Position numbers and translations under genes: made by a program
The notes under the pieces: model-generated
Told to the model about the DNA's origin: nothing
Seen by the model: only the letters and a program-made list of their open reading frames with translations
Databases searched by the model: none
In this document: positions 27,374 to 34,895 of the stretch, one piece after another
How the letters are laid out: every line of letters starts with the position of its first letter
How positions within the stretch are numbered: the first letter of the stretch is position 1
Source of the DNA: an uncultured Bacteroidales bacterium
GTDB taxonomy: Bacteria; Bacteroidota; Bacteroidia; Bacteroidales; P3
Assembly (NCBI GenBank): GCA_900319865.1
Contig: ONQD01000002.1
Coordinates: forward strand, 62,001-126,000
Direction of reading: 5' to 3'
Length of the DNA: 64,000 nt

Positions 27374-28289
27374 TTAACTTCATTGTGCGGGAACCTTCAG
27401 CAGCCTCCACGCGGACAAGATAAATGCCCCGGGGCAATCCTCTCAATTCAAACCGCTGCCCTGAGGAAAAAGCCACATTTGTCTGATGCCGCACACAAAC
27501 CGTTCCGTCAATCCCGTACACCGAAACCTCAACACTGCCCTGTATTCCAGCCACCGTCAACACCGTTCTGCCGTCGCTTGCAGGATTGGGGGATAAACGG
27601 CAATCCAACTTAGAGGTCACCGGAACGAAGCCGGTTTTCCGTTCAAAAATAGGCACCATCGAAGTGGCAGAGTTAAATGCATATCCAAAGAATCGGTAGT
27701 AAGTCGATGAATTGCTGGAAAAAACCTGCAACTCATCCACACGGTCCACATTATTCACATACAAATGTGTAAGCATACTCTCCTGACCCGGCAGAAAGTC
27801 ATACGAAGCCACAAATCCCGGAATCAAATAGTCGGTCGTACCGCAAAGGTCCTCCCCCGGATATTCCGTTTTATACACAGAACCCGACCCTGTACCCGTG
27901 CAGGTGATAACAACAGGGATGTCATCCATGTCGTTCAACATAAACACAGGTTGTATCGATGTGGCAGTGTTCGGAGAAAAAGAGAAATAATACTGTGACA
28001 CGGAAGAACCGCTGCCATCCCATACAACATCAGCCATTCGATCCACATTATTCACATAAAGATTCGTCAAATCGCTATCCCAACGGGGCTGAATCGAAAA
28101 CAGTACCTGTTGGTTGTGATAATACTGGGTCAGCTCCCCGCACAAGTCCCTGTCGCCCGTGGCCGTAGTGTACACGCTGCCGCTACCATTTCCTACACAT
28201 TCAATATACACATTGTAACTCTGAGCATTCATCTCAACCAACGGCACAACTGCGAAAAACATAACTAAAATACTAAATTTCAATTTCAT
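27363..28289 (-). CDS. Secreted T9SS cargo protein with two internal repeats
   Basis: 308 residues. Signal peptide (MKLKFSILVMFFAVVPLVEM to NAQ). Residues about 25-205 hold two repeats of about 90 residues, each with CxGxGSGSVY, a DLCG motif and LYVNNVDR (IECVGNGSGSVYTT and ITCTGTGSGSVYKT). Residues about 230-308 form a type A T9SS sorting domain: LSPNPASDGRT, VSVYGIDGTVC, LPRGIYLVRVEA and TMKLIVH. The protein should cross the outer membrane through the T9SS. The repeats contain paired cysteines but no known enzyme signature. It precedes and overlaps the O-antigen ligase-like gene. Confidence 0.75.
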   Translation of the reverse strand: MKLKFSILVMFFAVVPLVEMNAQSYNVYIECVGNGSGSVYTTATGDRDLCGELTQYYHNQQVLFSIQPRWDSDLTNLYVNNVDRMADVVWDGSGSSVSQYYFSFSPNTATSIQPVFMLNDMDDIPVVITCTGTGSGSVYKTEYPGEDLCGTTDYLIPGFVASYDFLPGQESMLTHLYVNNVDRVDELQVFSSNSSTYYRFFGYAFNSATSMVPIFERKTGFVPVTSKLDCRLSPNPASDGRTVLTVAGIQGSVEVSVYGIDGTVCVRHQTNVAFSSGQRFELRGLPRGIYLVRVEAAEGSRTMKLIVH

Positions 28290-28319
28290 ACAGCAATATT
28301 TTAATAATAATACATTTTA

Positions 28320-28327
28320 CAAATATA
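28320..28327 (-). promoter_or_regulatory. -7 promoter box for the T9SS cargo/O-antigen ligase pair
   Basis: TATATTTG on the minus strand, 31 nt before the ATG at 28289. Confidence 0.7.
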
Positions 28328-28401
28328 CAAAAAAGACTCAACAATACAAAAAAACATTCTTCATGTATGGAACTTCTACGAATCCAGCACTCCATATTTT
28401 T

Positions 28402-28474
28402 ATTCCAAATCGGTCATTAGGACCTGGATAAGAGAGAAAGTATATACACGTCGGTCTAATGACCGATTTGGGAT
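28402..28474. repeat. Imperfect inverted repeat with 22-bp arms
   Basis: Left arm 28402-28424 and right arm 28453-28474 are complementary with one mismatch and one bulged base, around a 28-bp spacer. The right-arm core ATGACCGATTTGGGATAA (28459-28476) is identical to 15203-15220 at the end of the other 165-bp repeat copy, so the sequence belongs to a dispersed family. Confidence 0.8.
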
Positions 28475-28515
28475 AAGGATAATTCGTCCAGAAACTGCTG
28501 TCGGGTCGGGACTGT

Positions 28516-28680
28516 CTTTCAGGTAAACAGAGGGTCCACCCAAGGTTCGCTATTTCAACAGTACTTCAACACTATTTCAACACTTTTCAAACGTAGAAAT
28601 AGTGTTAATTTAGTGTGGCTCAAACGTTAGAGTATCGAACTCATGGCGAATTGGAGGCTATGTTACACTGTGGCTGATTG
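28516..28680 (+). repeat. 165-bp dispersed repeat, copy B
   Basis: Ungapped match to 15049-15213. The outer hairpin stem is AACACTATTTC (28568-28578) with GAAATAGTGTT (28596-28606): two base pairs differ from copy A, and both sides changed so pairing is preserved. The inner stem has two mismatches here. Located upstream of a riboswitch-controlled gene and not flanked by the 9-bp arrays. The rest of 28290-28730 shows nothing further. Confidence 0.9.
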
Positions 28681-28731
28681 GATCCGCCTACTGACCATCA
28701 AAGTTTTTCCCCATATATCGTAAAAAATGTG

Positions 28732-28739
28732 TACCTTTG
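28732..28739 (+). promoter_or_regulatory. -7 promoter box for the cobalamin-riboswitch transcript
   Basis: TACCTTTG fits TAnnTTTG and lies about 60 nt before the riboswitch core. Confidence 0.65.
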
Positions 28740-28789
28740 CAAATGTGTTACAAAACATCTGACTGACAGAAAAACACAACACATCAGCA

Positions 28790-28985
28790 CTTTGAAAACA
28801 CAACACACCATCAGGGTCAGCCTTATGTCAAGGCTGCCAAGAGGGAATCACGTGAAAACCGTGAGCTGTCGCGCAACTGTAATTACGCTGCTGAATGGCT
28901 GGAATAACGTCATTGGGGGGTAAACCCTGAGAAGACTTCTGCCACGAGGCGATAAGCCAGGAGACCTGCCCATGATGATTCGGCA
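28790..28985 (+). ncRNA. Cobalamin (B12) riboswitch
   Basis: Two conserved parts of the adenosylcobalamin-type aptamer are visible: GAGGGAATCACGTGAAAACC with GCGCAACTGTAA just after (28841-28882) and the B12 box AAGCCAGGAGACCTGCC (28954-28970). The region between forms stems. Such aptamers bind a cobalamin and usually lower expression of the following gene. The boundaries are approximate. The expression platform lies between 28985 and the ATG at 29139. The gene controlled is a CoA-transferase, not a typical B12 synthesis or transport gene. Confidence 0.9.
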
Positions 28986-29138
28986 ATGCTTTCGCGTCCA
29001 AGGGCGTTTGTCGAGCGGCTACCCAGTGCCTCAGCTGATTCCTATCCGGCACACCTGCTGTACTCCCATACCCTTTCCTTTCACAAAAGACCGTTTGCAA
29101 CGCCACAAGTCAATGACAAAAAAAACAAATAATAAACA

Positions 29139-30443
29139 ATGAACTGGAAAGAAGACTACAAAAGGAAAGTATCCAAGCCTGAAGATGCCATTTACGACAT
29201 CCGCGACGGCCAATGCGTAGTGATGGGCCATGCAGCGGCAGCACCGCGACTGATTCAGCAAACACTGGCCGACCATTGCGAAGACTACAATGACGTGCTT
29301 ATCTTTCACATGACCACCCTTGGCGACAACCCATGCTACAAGCCATGCTGCTACGGTCATTTCCGTCACGTGAGCAACTTCCTCTCGGCCAATTCACGCG
29401 AAGTCGTTGAGCGGCGTGAGGGAGACTTTTTCCCCGCCTACTTCAAGGACGTGCCCTCTATGATAGGGAGCGACATCCCCTGCGATGTGGCCGTGTTCCA
29501 AGCCACACCGCCCAACGAGGAAGGCTACTGCTCTCTCGGCGTGAGCTGCGACTATGCCAAAGCCGCTATACGCGCAGCCAAGACTGTCATTGTAGAGACC
29601 AACGAGATGATGCCCTTCACCTACGGCGACACCATGATTCATGTCTCACAAATCGACCATATCATCCCCTGTTCCTACCCCTTGCAGGAACTTCTGTTAC
29701 CTCCTCCAGGCGACGTGGAACTGGCCATCGGACAGCATTGTGCCTCGCTTGTGGCCAACGGCTCCACCCTGCAGCTGGGCATCGGTGCCATACCCGACGC
29801 CGTCCTGCAGGCCCTAACCAACAAAAAAGACCTCGGCATCCATAGCGAGATGTTCTCCAACGGCGTAATGGAACTGATGCGCAGCGGCGTCATCAACGGC
29901 CGCCGAAAGACCCTCCATCGCGGCAAGGCTGTTGTGACATTCATCATGGGCTCAAAAGAGTTATACGACTTCGTCGACCAGAACCCCGACATCGAATTCC
30001 ATCCCGTAGACTACGTCAACAGCCCACTCATCATCGCCAAAAACGAACGCATGATCTCCATCAACTCGTGCCTCGAAGTCGACCTCCAGGGACAGGTAGC
30101 CAGCGAAACCATAGGCATGCGGCAGTACAGCGGCATTGGTGGACAGGTGGACTTCATCCGCGGGGCATCACTCGCCCGCGAGGGCAAAGCCATCATTGCT
30201 ATGCCCAGCACTGCAGCCGGAGGCACCATCTCGCGCATCAAACCCTTCCTCACCGAAGGTGCCGCAGTCAGCACCTCGCGCAACGACGTGGACTACATCG
30301 TAACCGAATACGGCATCGCACGCCTCAAAGGCCGCACCCTGCAACACCGCGCCGAAGACCTCATCCACATTGCTCATCCCGACTTCCGCCCTCAACTGAT
30401 TGAAGAATACGAACGCCGATTCCACTGCAGCTACCCCGAATAA
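29139..30443 (+). CDS. Acetyl-CoA hydrolase/transferase family protein (CoA-transferase)
   Basis: 434 residues, the length of the 4-hydroxybutyrate CoA-transferase and butyryl-CoA:acetate CoA-transferase subgroup rather than the roughly 500-residue succinate:acetate type. Motifs: GHAAAAPRLIQQTL at the N-terminus, LQLGIGAIPDAVLQAL, GIHSEMFSNGVMEL containing the probable catalytic glutamate (about residues 232-245), and QYSGIGGQVDFIRGA with TEYGIARLKGRT near the C-terminus. These enzymes move CoA between short-chain acids in fermentation. The upstream B12 riboswitch hints that it works in a route alternative to or connected with B12-dependent methylmalonyl-CoA mutase. The exact acids cannot be read. 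Confidence 0.88.
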   Translation: MNWKEDYKRKVSKPEDAIYDIRDGQCVVMGHAAAAPRLIQQTLADHCEDYNDVLIFHMTTLGDNPCYKPCCYGHFRHVSNFLSANSREVVERREGDFFPAYFKDVPSMIGSDIPCDVAVFQATPPNEEGYCSLGVSCDYAKAAIRAAKTVIVETNEMMPFTYGDTMIHVSQIDHIIPCSYPLQELLLPPPGDVELAIGQHCASLVANGSTLQLGIGAIPDAVLQALTNKKDLGIHSEMFSNGVMELMRSGVINGRRKTLHRGKAVVTFIMGSKELYDFVDQNPDIEFHPVDYVNSPLIIAKNERMISINSCLEVDLQGQVASETIGMRQYSGIGGQVDFIRGASLAREGKAIIAMPSTAAGGTISRIKPFLTEGAAVSTSRNDVDYIVTEYGIARLKGRTLQHRAEDLIHIAHPDFRPQLIEEYERRFHCSYPE

Positions 30444-30467
30444 ACTTACTTATCCAACTTTTTTTTG

Positions 30468-30475
30468 TATCTTTG
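30468..30475 (+). promoter_or_regulatory. -7 promoter box for serS
   Basis: TATCTTTG preceded by a T-run, 24 nt before the ATG at 30500. Confidence 0.8.
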
Positions 30476-30499
30476 CCTTTTGAACAAAAAAACACACTT

Positions 30500-31774
30500 A
30501 TGCTGCAACTGCAATATATAAAGGAACATACAGAGGAAATCATCGAACGCCTCAAGATTAAGAACGTACAAAACGTAGAAGAACGCATCGCCGAGATTAT
30601 TGCCCTCGACGAAAAACGCCGCGCCCTGCAACAAAAAGCCGACGCCGTAAAAGCCGAACAGAACGCTATCGCCAAGGAGATTGGCATGCTCTTCAAACAA
30701 GGCAAACGCGACGAGGCTGAAGCCAAGAAAGCCCTCACCGCCGACCTAAAGGCACAGGAGAAAGAACTTGACGAGCAGCAAGCCGCTGTCGACGCCGACC
30801 TCAACGCCAAACTCATCTCCCTGCCCAACGCACCACATATCACGGTTCCCAAAGGCAAGAACGAAGCCGACAACGTCGTCGTGGCCGAATTCGGCACCAA
30901 ACCCAACTTGCCCGAAGGGGCATTGCCCCACTGGGAGCTCTGCGCCAAATACAACATCGTTGACTTTGAGCTGGGCAACAAAATCACCGGAGCCGGTTTC
31001 CCCGTATATAAAGGCAAAGGTGCACGCCTGCAGCGCGCACTTATCGACTTCTTCCTCGACCAAGCTACTGCCGCTGGATATGTAGAGATTATGCCTCCGC
31101 TGATGGTCAACGAAGCCTCCGGCCTCGGCACCGGCCAGCTGCCCGACAAAGAGGGACAGATGTATGCCATACCCCTCGACGGATTCTATATGATTCCCAC
31201 CGCCGAAGTGCCTATCACCAACCTCTACCGCAACGTCATCGTCAGTCCCGACCAATTCCCCATCAAACATGCGGGTTATTCCGAGTGCTTCCGCCGCGAG
31301 GCCGGCAGCTATGGCAAAGACGTGCGTGGCCTGAACCGCCTGCACGAGTTCAGCAAAGTGGAAATCGTCGTCATTGAGCACCCCGACCGCAGCTACGACA
31401 CCCTCGAGGACATGAAACGCCATGTGGGCGGACTGCTTGACAAACTGGGTCTCCCCTACCACATCCTCAAACTCTGCGGTGGCGACATCAGCTTCACCTC
31501 GGCCATGACCTTCGACTTCGAAGTGTGGAGCGCCGCACAGCAGAAATGGCTCGAGGTCTCTTCGGTCTCCAACTTCGAGACCTTCCAGGCCAACCGCATG
31601 AAACTGCGTTTCAAGGACACCGACGGCAAGACCAAACTGTGCCACACCCTCAACGGCAGCGCCCTCGCCCTGCCCCGCATTGTGGCCGCCCTGCTGGAGA
31701 ACTTCCAAACCCCAGACGGCATCATCATGCCCGAATGCCTGCGTCCCTACCTCGGTTTCGACAAGATAGACTAA
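30500..31774 (+). CDS. serS: Serine--tRNA ligase
   Basis: 424 residues. Class II aminoacyl-tRNA synthetase charging tRNA-Ser with serine. The N-terminal long coiled-coil arm (about residues 25-105, rich in Lys, Glu, Ala) binds the tRNA. Catalytic core: IPTAEVPITNLYRN, motif 2 FRREAGSYGKDVRG (about 263) and motif 3 LNGSALALPR (about 383). The first ATG of the longer frame falls too close to the promoter; MLQLQYIKEH is the normal family start with a leader of about 20 nt. Stand-alone gene followed by a strong terminator. Confidence 0.98.
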   Translation: MLQLQYIKEHTEEIIERLKIKNVQNVEERIAEIIALDEKRRALQQKADAVKAEQNAIAKEIGMLFKQGKRDEAEAKKALTADLKAQEKELDEQQAAVDADLNAKLISLPNAPHITVPKGKNEADNVVVAEFGTKPNLPEGALPHWELCAKYNIVDFELGNKITGAGFPVYKGKGARLQRALIDFFLDQATAAGYVEIMPPLMVNEASGLGTGQLPDKEGQMYAIPLDGFYMIPTAEVPITNLYRNVIVSPDQFPIKHAGYSECFRREAGSYGKDVRGLNRLHEFSKVEIVVIEHPDRSYDTLEDMKRHVGGLLDKLGLPYHILKLCGGDISFTSAMTFDFEVWSAAQQKWLEVSSVSNFETFQANRMKLRFKDTDGKTKLCHTLNGSALALPRIVAALLENFQTPDGIIMPECLRPYLGFDKID

Positions 31775-31812
31775 CCGCCGCACATACTTTTCTTTACAGA
31801 AATATATAAAGA

Positions 31813-31852
31813 TCAAGGCCGGACACTCAACGCGAGATGTCCGGCCTTATCA
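31813..31852. terminator. Terminator between serS and the convergent gene
   Basis: AAGGCCGGACA (31815-31825) pairs perfectly with TGTCCGGCCTT (31838-31848), 12-nt loop; serves serS. Confidence 0.8.
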
Positions 31853-31944
31853 TTTAGCCCTATCGGCTCACAAGTTTATCGGCATAAAACAACGTACAAT
31901 CCCTATCGGACTAAAAAACAAGCCTCGAATAGCCATCTGTGCGG

Positions 31945-32511
31945 CTATCGCGACACAAGTTTATACCGACCGCCCAAATCGGGGTCATCGTATATGTTGA
32001 GATAGACATTACCCTCTTCGTCTGTCACGAAATCAATGCGGTGAAAATCACCCTCAAAAAAGTCCGACAAGATAGTATACCCTAATCGGTCCCCAACCAA
32101 CTTATACTTATAGTCGGTCTTAATCTTATACCCGTTCTTGTTTGTAGTGGTCTTCAGTGTACCAAACTCCGAAATCTCCAGCGTGTAGCTCGACACCTCC
32201 ACCGGCTCCCATTTGCCAATCACTGAGTCGGTATAATCCACATTCTTTTTCGCCTTCACGGCATAGCGCGGCGCGGTGGCCTCGGCCTGTTGCACCGACA
32301 GCGGCTTCTCCGCAACTGCGGCCCGTTGGCCCTTGCGGGGAACCGAGGGGAACAACAGCATCCCCACCACTGCCCAGAAAAGCGAAGTAATCAAAACAGT
32401 AACGATAATAGTCTTCAACTTATCGCCATTGTCCTCAATCCAGCGCGGCCTGCGGGGCTCATCTTCGTGCCAACCCGCTCTGTTCTCTTCATCGTATTCC
32501 AAATCATCCAT
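31945..32511 (-). CDS. Single-pass membrane protein of unknown function with C-terminal beta domain
   Basis: 188 residues. A charged cytoplasmic N-terminus (MDDLEYDEENRAGWHEDEPRRPRW) leads to one membrane helix at about residues 33-53 (IIVTVLITSLFWAVVGMLLF). Beyond it a linker and a beta-rich domain of about 95 residues (VIGKWEPVEVSSYTLEISEFG, YKYKLVGDRLGYTIL, GNVYLNIYDDPDLGGRYKLV) resemble small lipocalin-like stress or storage domains, which would be periplasmic. No family is confidently recognised. I start at the second methionine because the first seven codons (MKIIFLN) are not conserved-looking and the acidic start is typical of this type. Confidence 0.65.
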   Translation of the reverse strand: MDDLEYDEENRAGWHEDEPRRPRWIEDNGDKLKTIIVTVLITSLFWAVVGMLLFPSVPRKGQRAAVAEKPLSVQQAEATAPRYAVKAKKNVDYTDSVIGKWEPVEVSSYTLEISEFGTLKTTTNKNGYKIKTDYKYKLVGDRLGYTILSDFFEGDFHRIDFVTDEEGNVYLNIYDDPDLGGRYKLVSR

Positions 32512-33019
32512 ATTCAAGAATATTATTTTCAAATAATAAATAATAACTCAAAACCACCGTTTTTATTATCCCACCTCACAAAAAAATACTCCCGCAGGTT
32601 GTAATTACCCTTAATGAAGGCATTAACCCAAATCGAGTTAGTCAACGATACCCCACCCATCACAAAGAATAAAGTAGTACAATAGGCTATAAATTGGCCA
32701 TCTGAAGCTTTCATATTAGTTCCGGTTCATGATTGTTTTTTCATCACATTCATTCCAGATTCGCTCGTTCCTCACCACATATTCACCACCTCTTAAGCAT
32801 CTGTTCACCCAATGGGTAGAAAGGAATTAAGGAAGTGGTTGGAACAGTCTGGAGGGTAAGCAAAGCGGGAATGGAATTATCTTGGATGACTGACTTGTAA
32901 ACAAAAAAATCGTTATATCGTTTTTTTTGTGTATCTTTGCAATTTGAATTTTTGAGAAAAGCAACATGATGGTTTGATTGTTGTTTTTGATAAACTAACA
33001 CTAAAATATTGACAAAAAT
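32512..33019. other. Intergenic region before glmS
   Basis: About 500 bp. Holds the glmS promoter (32932-32939) and a weak 61-codon minus-strand ORF (32529-32714) with a membrane-like segment that I do not call. Nothing else is recognised; no glmS ribozyme signature is seen. Confidence 0.5.
32932..32939 (+). promoter_or_regulatory. -7 promoter box for glmS
   Basis: TATCTTTG after a T-run; about 75 nt leader to the ATG at 33020. Confidence 0.8.
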
Positions 33020-34879
33020 ATGTGTGGAATCGTTGGATACCTCGGGGAAGAGCAGGCATGCCCTATCTTGATTAAAGGCCTGCACCGTTTGGAATATCGT
33101 GGATACGACAGTTCGGGAGTTGCCATCATCAATGCCAAAGGGGATCTGAATGTGTACAAAGCCAAAGGCAAGGTGTCGGCACTTGAAGAAAGTATCAAGG
33201 AGAAGGACACCACGGGTACTATCGGCATAGCCCACACCCGTTGGGCCACGCACGGCGAACCCAATGCCATAAATGCGCATCCCCATTACTCGGAGTCGAA
33301 GAACCTGGCACTTGTACATAACGGCATTATTGAGAATTACAAGTCGTTGCGCACCGAGATGGAGAAGAACAATATGACATTCTGCAGCCAGACCGACACC
33401 GAGGTGTTGGTGCAGCTGGTGGAATATATGATGAATACCCACAACTGCGACCTCTATACTGCTGTTCAGCTGGCTTTGAAGAATGTGATTGGAGCCTATG
33501 CGATTGCTATACTGGACAAGAGCCATCCCGACCAGTTGGTGTGCGCGAGGAAGGGAAGCCCCCTGATTATAGGTCTGGGCAAAAGTGCCAACGGGCGGGC
33601 GGAGTTTTTCTTGGGCTCGGACGCCACCCCCATCATTGAATACACAAACAAGGTGATATACCTCAAGGATGAGGAGATTGCAATAATGGACCGCTCGGGG
33701 CATATAGATATTACCAACCTGAGCAATGTGAAACAGACACCGCAGCTGGTCACCCTGCAGATGAACCTGGACCAGCTGGAGAAGGGCGGATACCCCCACT
33801 TCATGCTGAAGGAGATTTGGGAACAGCCCAATGCACTGCGCACATGCATACGTGGACGCCTGAATATGGCGGATAAAGATGTTTTGCTGAGCGGCATCAT
33901 AGACCACAAGGAGAAGTTTTTGAACTGCAACCGTATAATAATATGCGCCTGCGGCACCTCGTGGCACTCGGCCCTGATAGGCAAATACTTTATAGAGGAG
34001 GCCGCGCAGATACCGGTGGAGGTGGAGTATGCCTCTGAGTTCCGCTACCGCAACCCGGTGATATATCCGAACGATATCGTGATAGCCGTATCGCAGTCGG
34101 GTGAGACCGCCGACACGCTGGCCGCCATCCAGCTGGCCAAGAGCAAGGGCGCGTTCCTGTATGGAATATGCAATGTGATTGGCTCGTCGATAGCGCGGGC
34201 CACAGACAGCGGCACCTATCTGCATGTGGGACCCGAAATAGGTGTGGCCTCGACAAAGGCATTTACCGGCCAGGTCATCACCTTGGCACTGCTGGGACTG
34301 GCCATTGCCAAAGAGAAAAAGACGCTGAGCGACGAGATGTTCCACATGCTGGTGAACGAGCTGCAGCAGATACCGGACAAGATGCAGTGGACGCTGGAGC
34401 ACAACAAGAATATAGACCAATTTGCCCAGATGTTCACCTATTGCAAGAACTTCATTTATCTGGGACGCGGATACAACTACCCGGTGGCGCTGGAAGGGGC
34501 ATTGAAACTGAAAGAAATCAGCTACATACATGCGGAAGGATATCCAGCCGCGGAAATGAAGCACGGGCCCATCGCCCTCATTGACGAGGAGATGCCAGTG
34601 GTGGTGATAGCGCCGAAACGAGGCATGTATGAAAAAGTGGTGAGCAACATACAAGAAATCAAGTCGCGGAAGGGCAAAATCATCTCAGTGGTGACCGAGG
34701 GTGACACGGTGGTGCGCGACATGAGTGACTACTGTTTCGTGATACCCGACACGCGCGACTGCTTTGTGCCGCTGCTGGCAGTGATACCGCTGCAGCTGCT
34801 GTCATACTATGTGGCTATAGCCAAAGGCCGCAACGTGGACCAGCCACGCAATCTGGCCAAAAGCGTCACCGTAGAGTAA
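33020..34879 (+). CDS. glmS: Glutamine--fructose-6-phosphate aminotransferase (isomerizing)
   Basis: 619 residues. Makes glucosamine-6-phosphate from fructose-6-phosphate and glutamine, the first step to UDP-GlcNAc for peptidoglycan and lipopolysaccharide. The class II glutaminase domain starts MCGIVGYLG with the catalytic Cys2 exposed after Met removal, followed by LEYRGYDSSG and HTRWATHGEP. Two SIS sugar-isomerase domains follow: CACGTSWHSALIGKYF with SQSGETADTL (about residues 315-365), and LGRGYNYPVALEGALKLKE with EGYPAAEMKHGP. The end DQPRNLAKSVTVE is the conserved C-tail. Full length. Confidence 0.98.
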   Translation: MCGIVGYLGEEQACPILIKGLHRLEYRGYDSSGVAIINAKGDLNVYKAKGKVSALEESIKEKDTTGTIGIAHTRWATHGEPNAINAHPHYSESKNLALVHNGIIENYKSLRTEMEKNNMTFCSQTDTEVLVQLVEYMMNTHNCDLYTAVQLALKNVIGAYAIAILDKSHPDQLVCARKGSPLIIGLGKSANGRAEFFLGSDATPIIEYTNKVIYLKDEEIAIMDRSGHIDITNLSNVKQTPQLVTLQMNLDQLEKGGYPHFMLKEIWEQPNALRTCIRGRLNMADKDVLLSGIIDHKEKFLNCNRIIICACGTSWHSALIGKYFIEEAAQIPVEVEYASEFRYRNPVIYPNDIVIAVSQSGETADTLAAIQLAKSKGAFLYGICNVIGSSIARATDSGTYLHVGPEIGVASTKAFTGQVITLALLGLAIAKEKKTLSDEMFHMLVNELQQIPDKMQWTLEHNKNIDQFAQMFTYCKNFIYLGRGYNYPVALEGALKLKEISYIHAEGYPAAEMKHGPIALIDEEMPVVVIAPKRGMYEKVVSNIQEIKSRKGKIISVVTEGDTVVRDMSDYCFVIPDTRDCFVPLLAVIPLQLLSYYVAIAKGRNVDQPRNLAKSVTVE

Positions 34880-34895
34880 CCGACGCCCCAAGCCG

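Noticed and set aside
28678-28923. 81-codon ORF before the CoA-transferase
   Set aside because: It covers the promoter and riboswitch aptamer, which explain the sequence better.
32529-32714. 61-codon minus-strand ORF with a hydrophobic stretch
   Set aside because: No promoter, no family, overlaps the 5' flank of the next gene; may be a fragment but cannot be supported.
32783-34654. Minus-strand 623-codon ORF opposite glmS
   Set aside because: Shadow of glmS; composition follows the sense codons.
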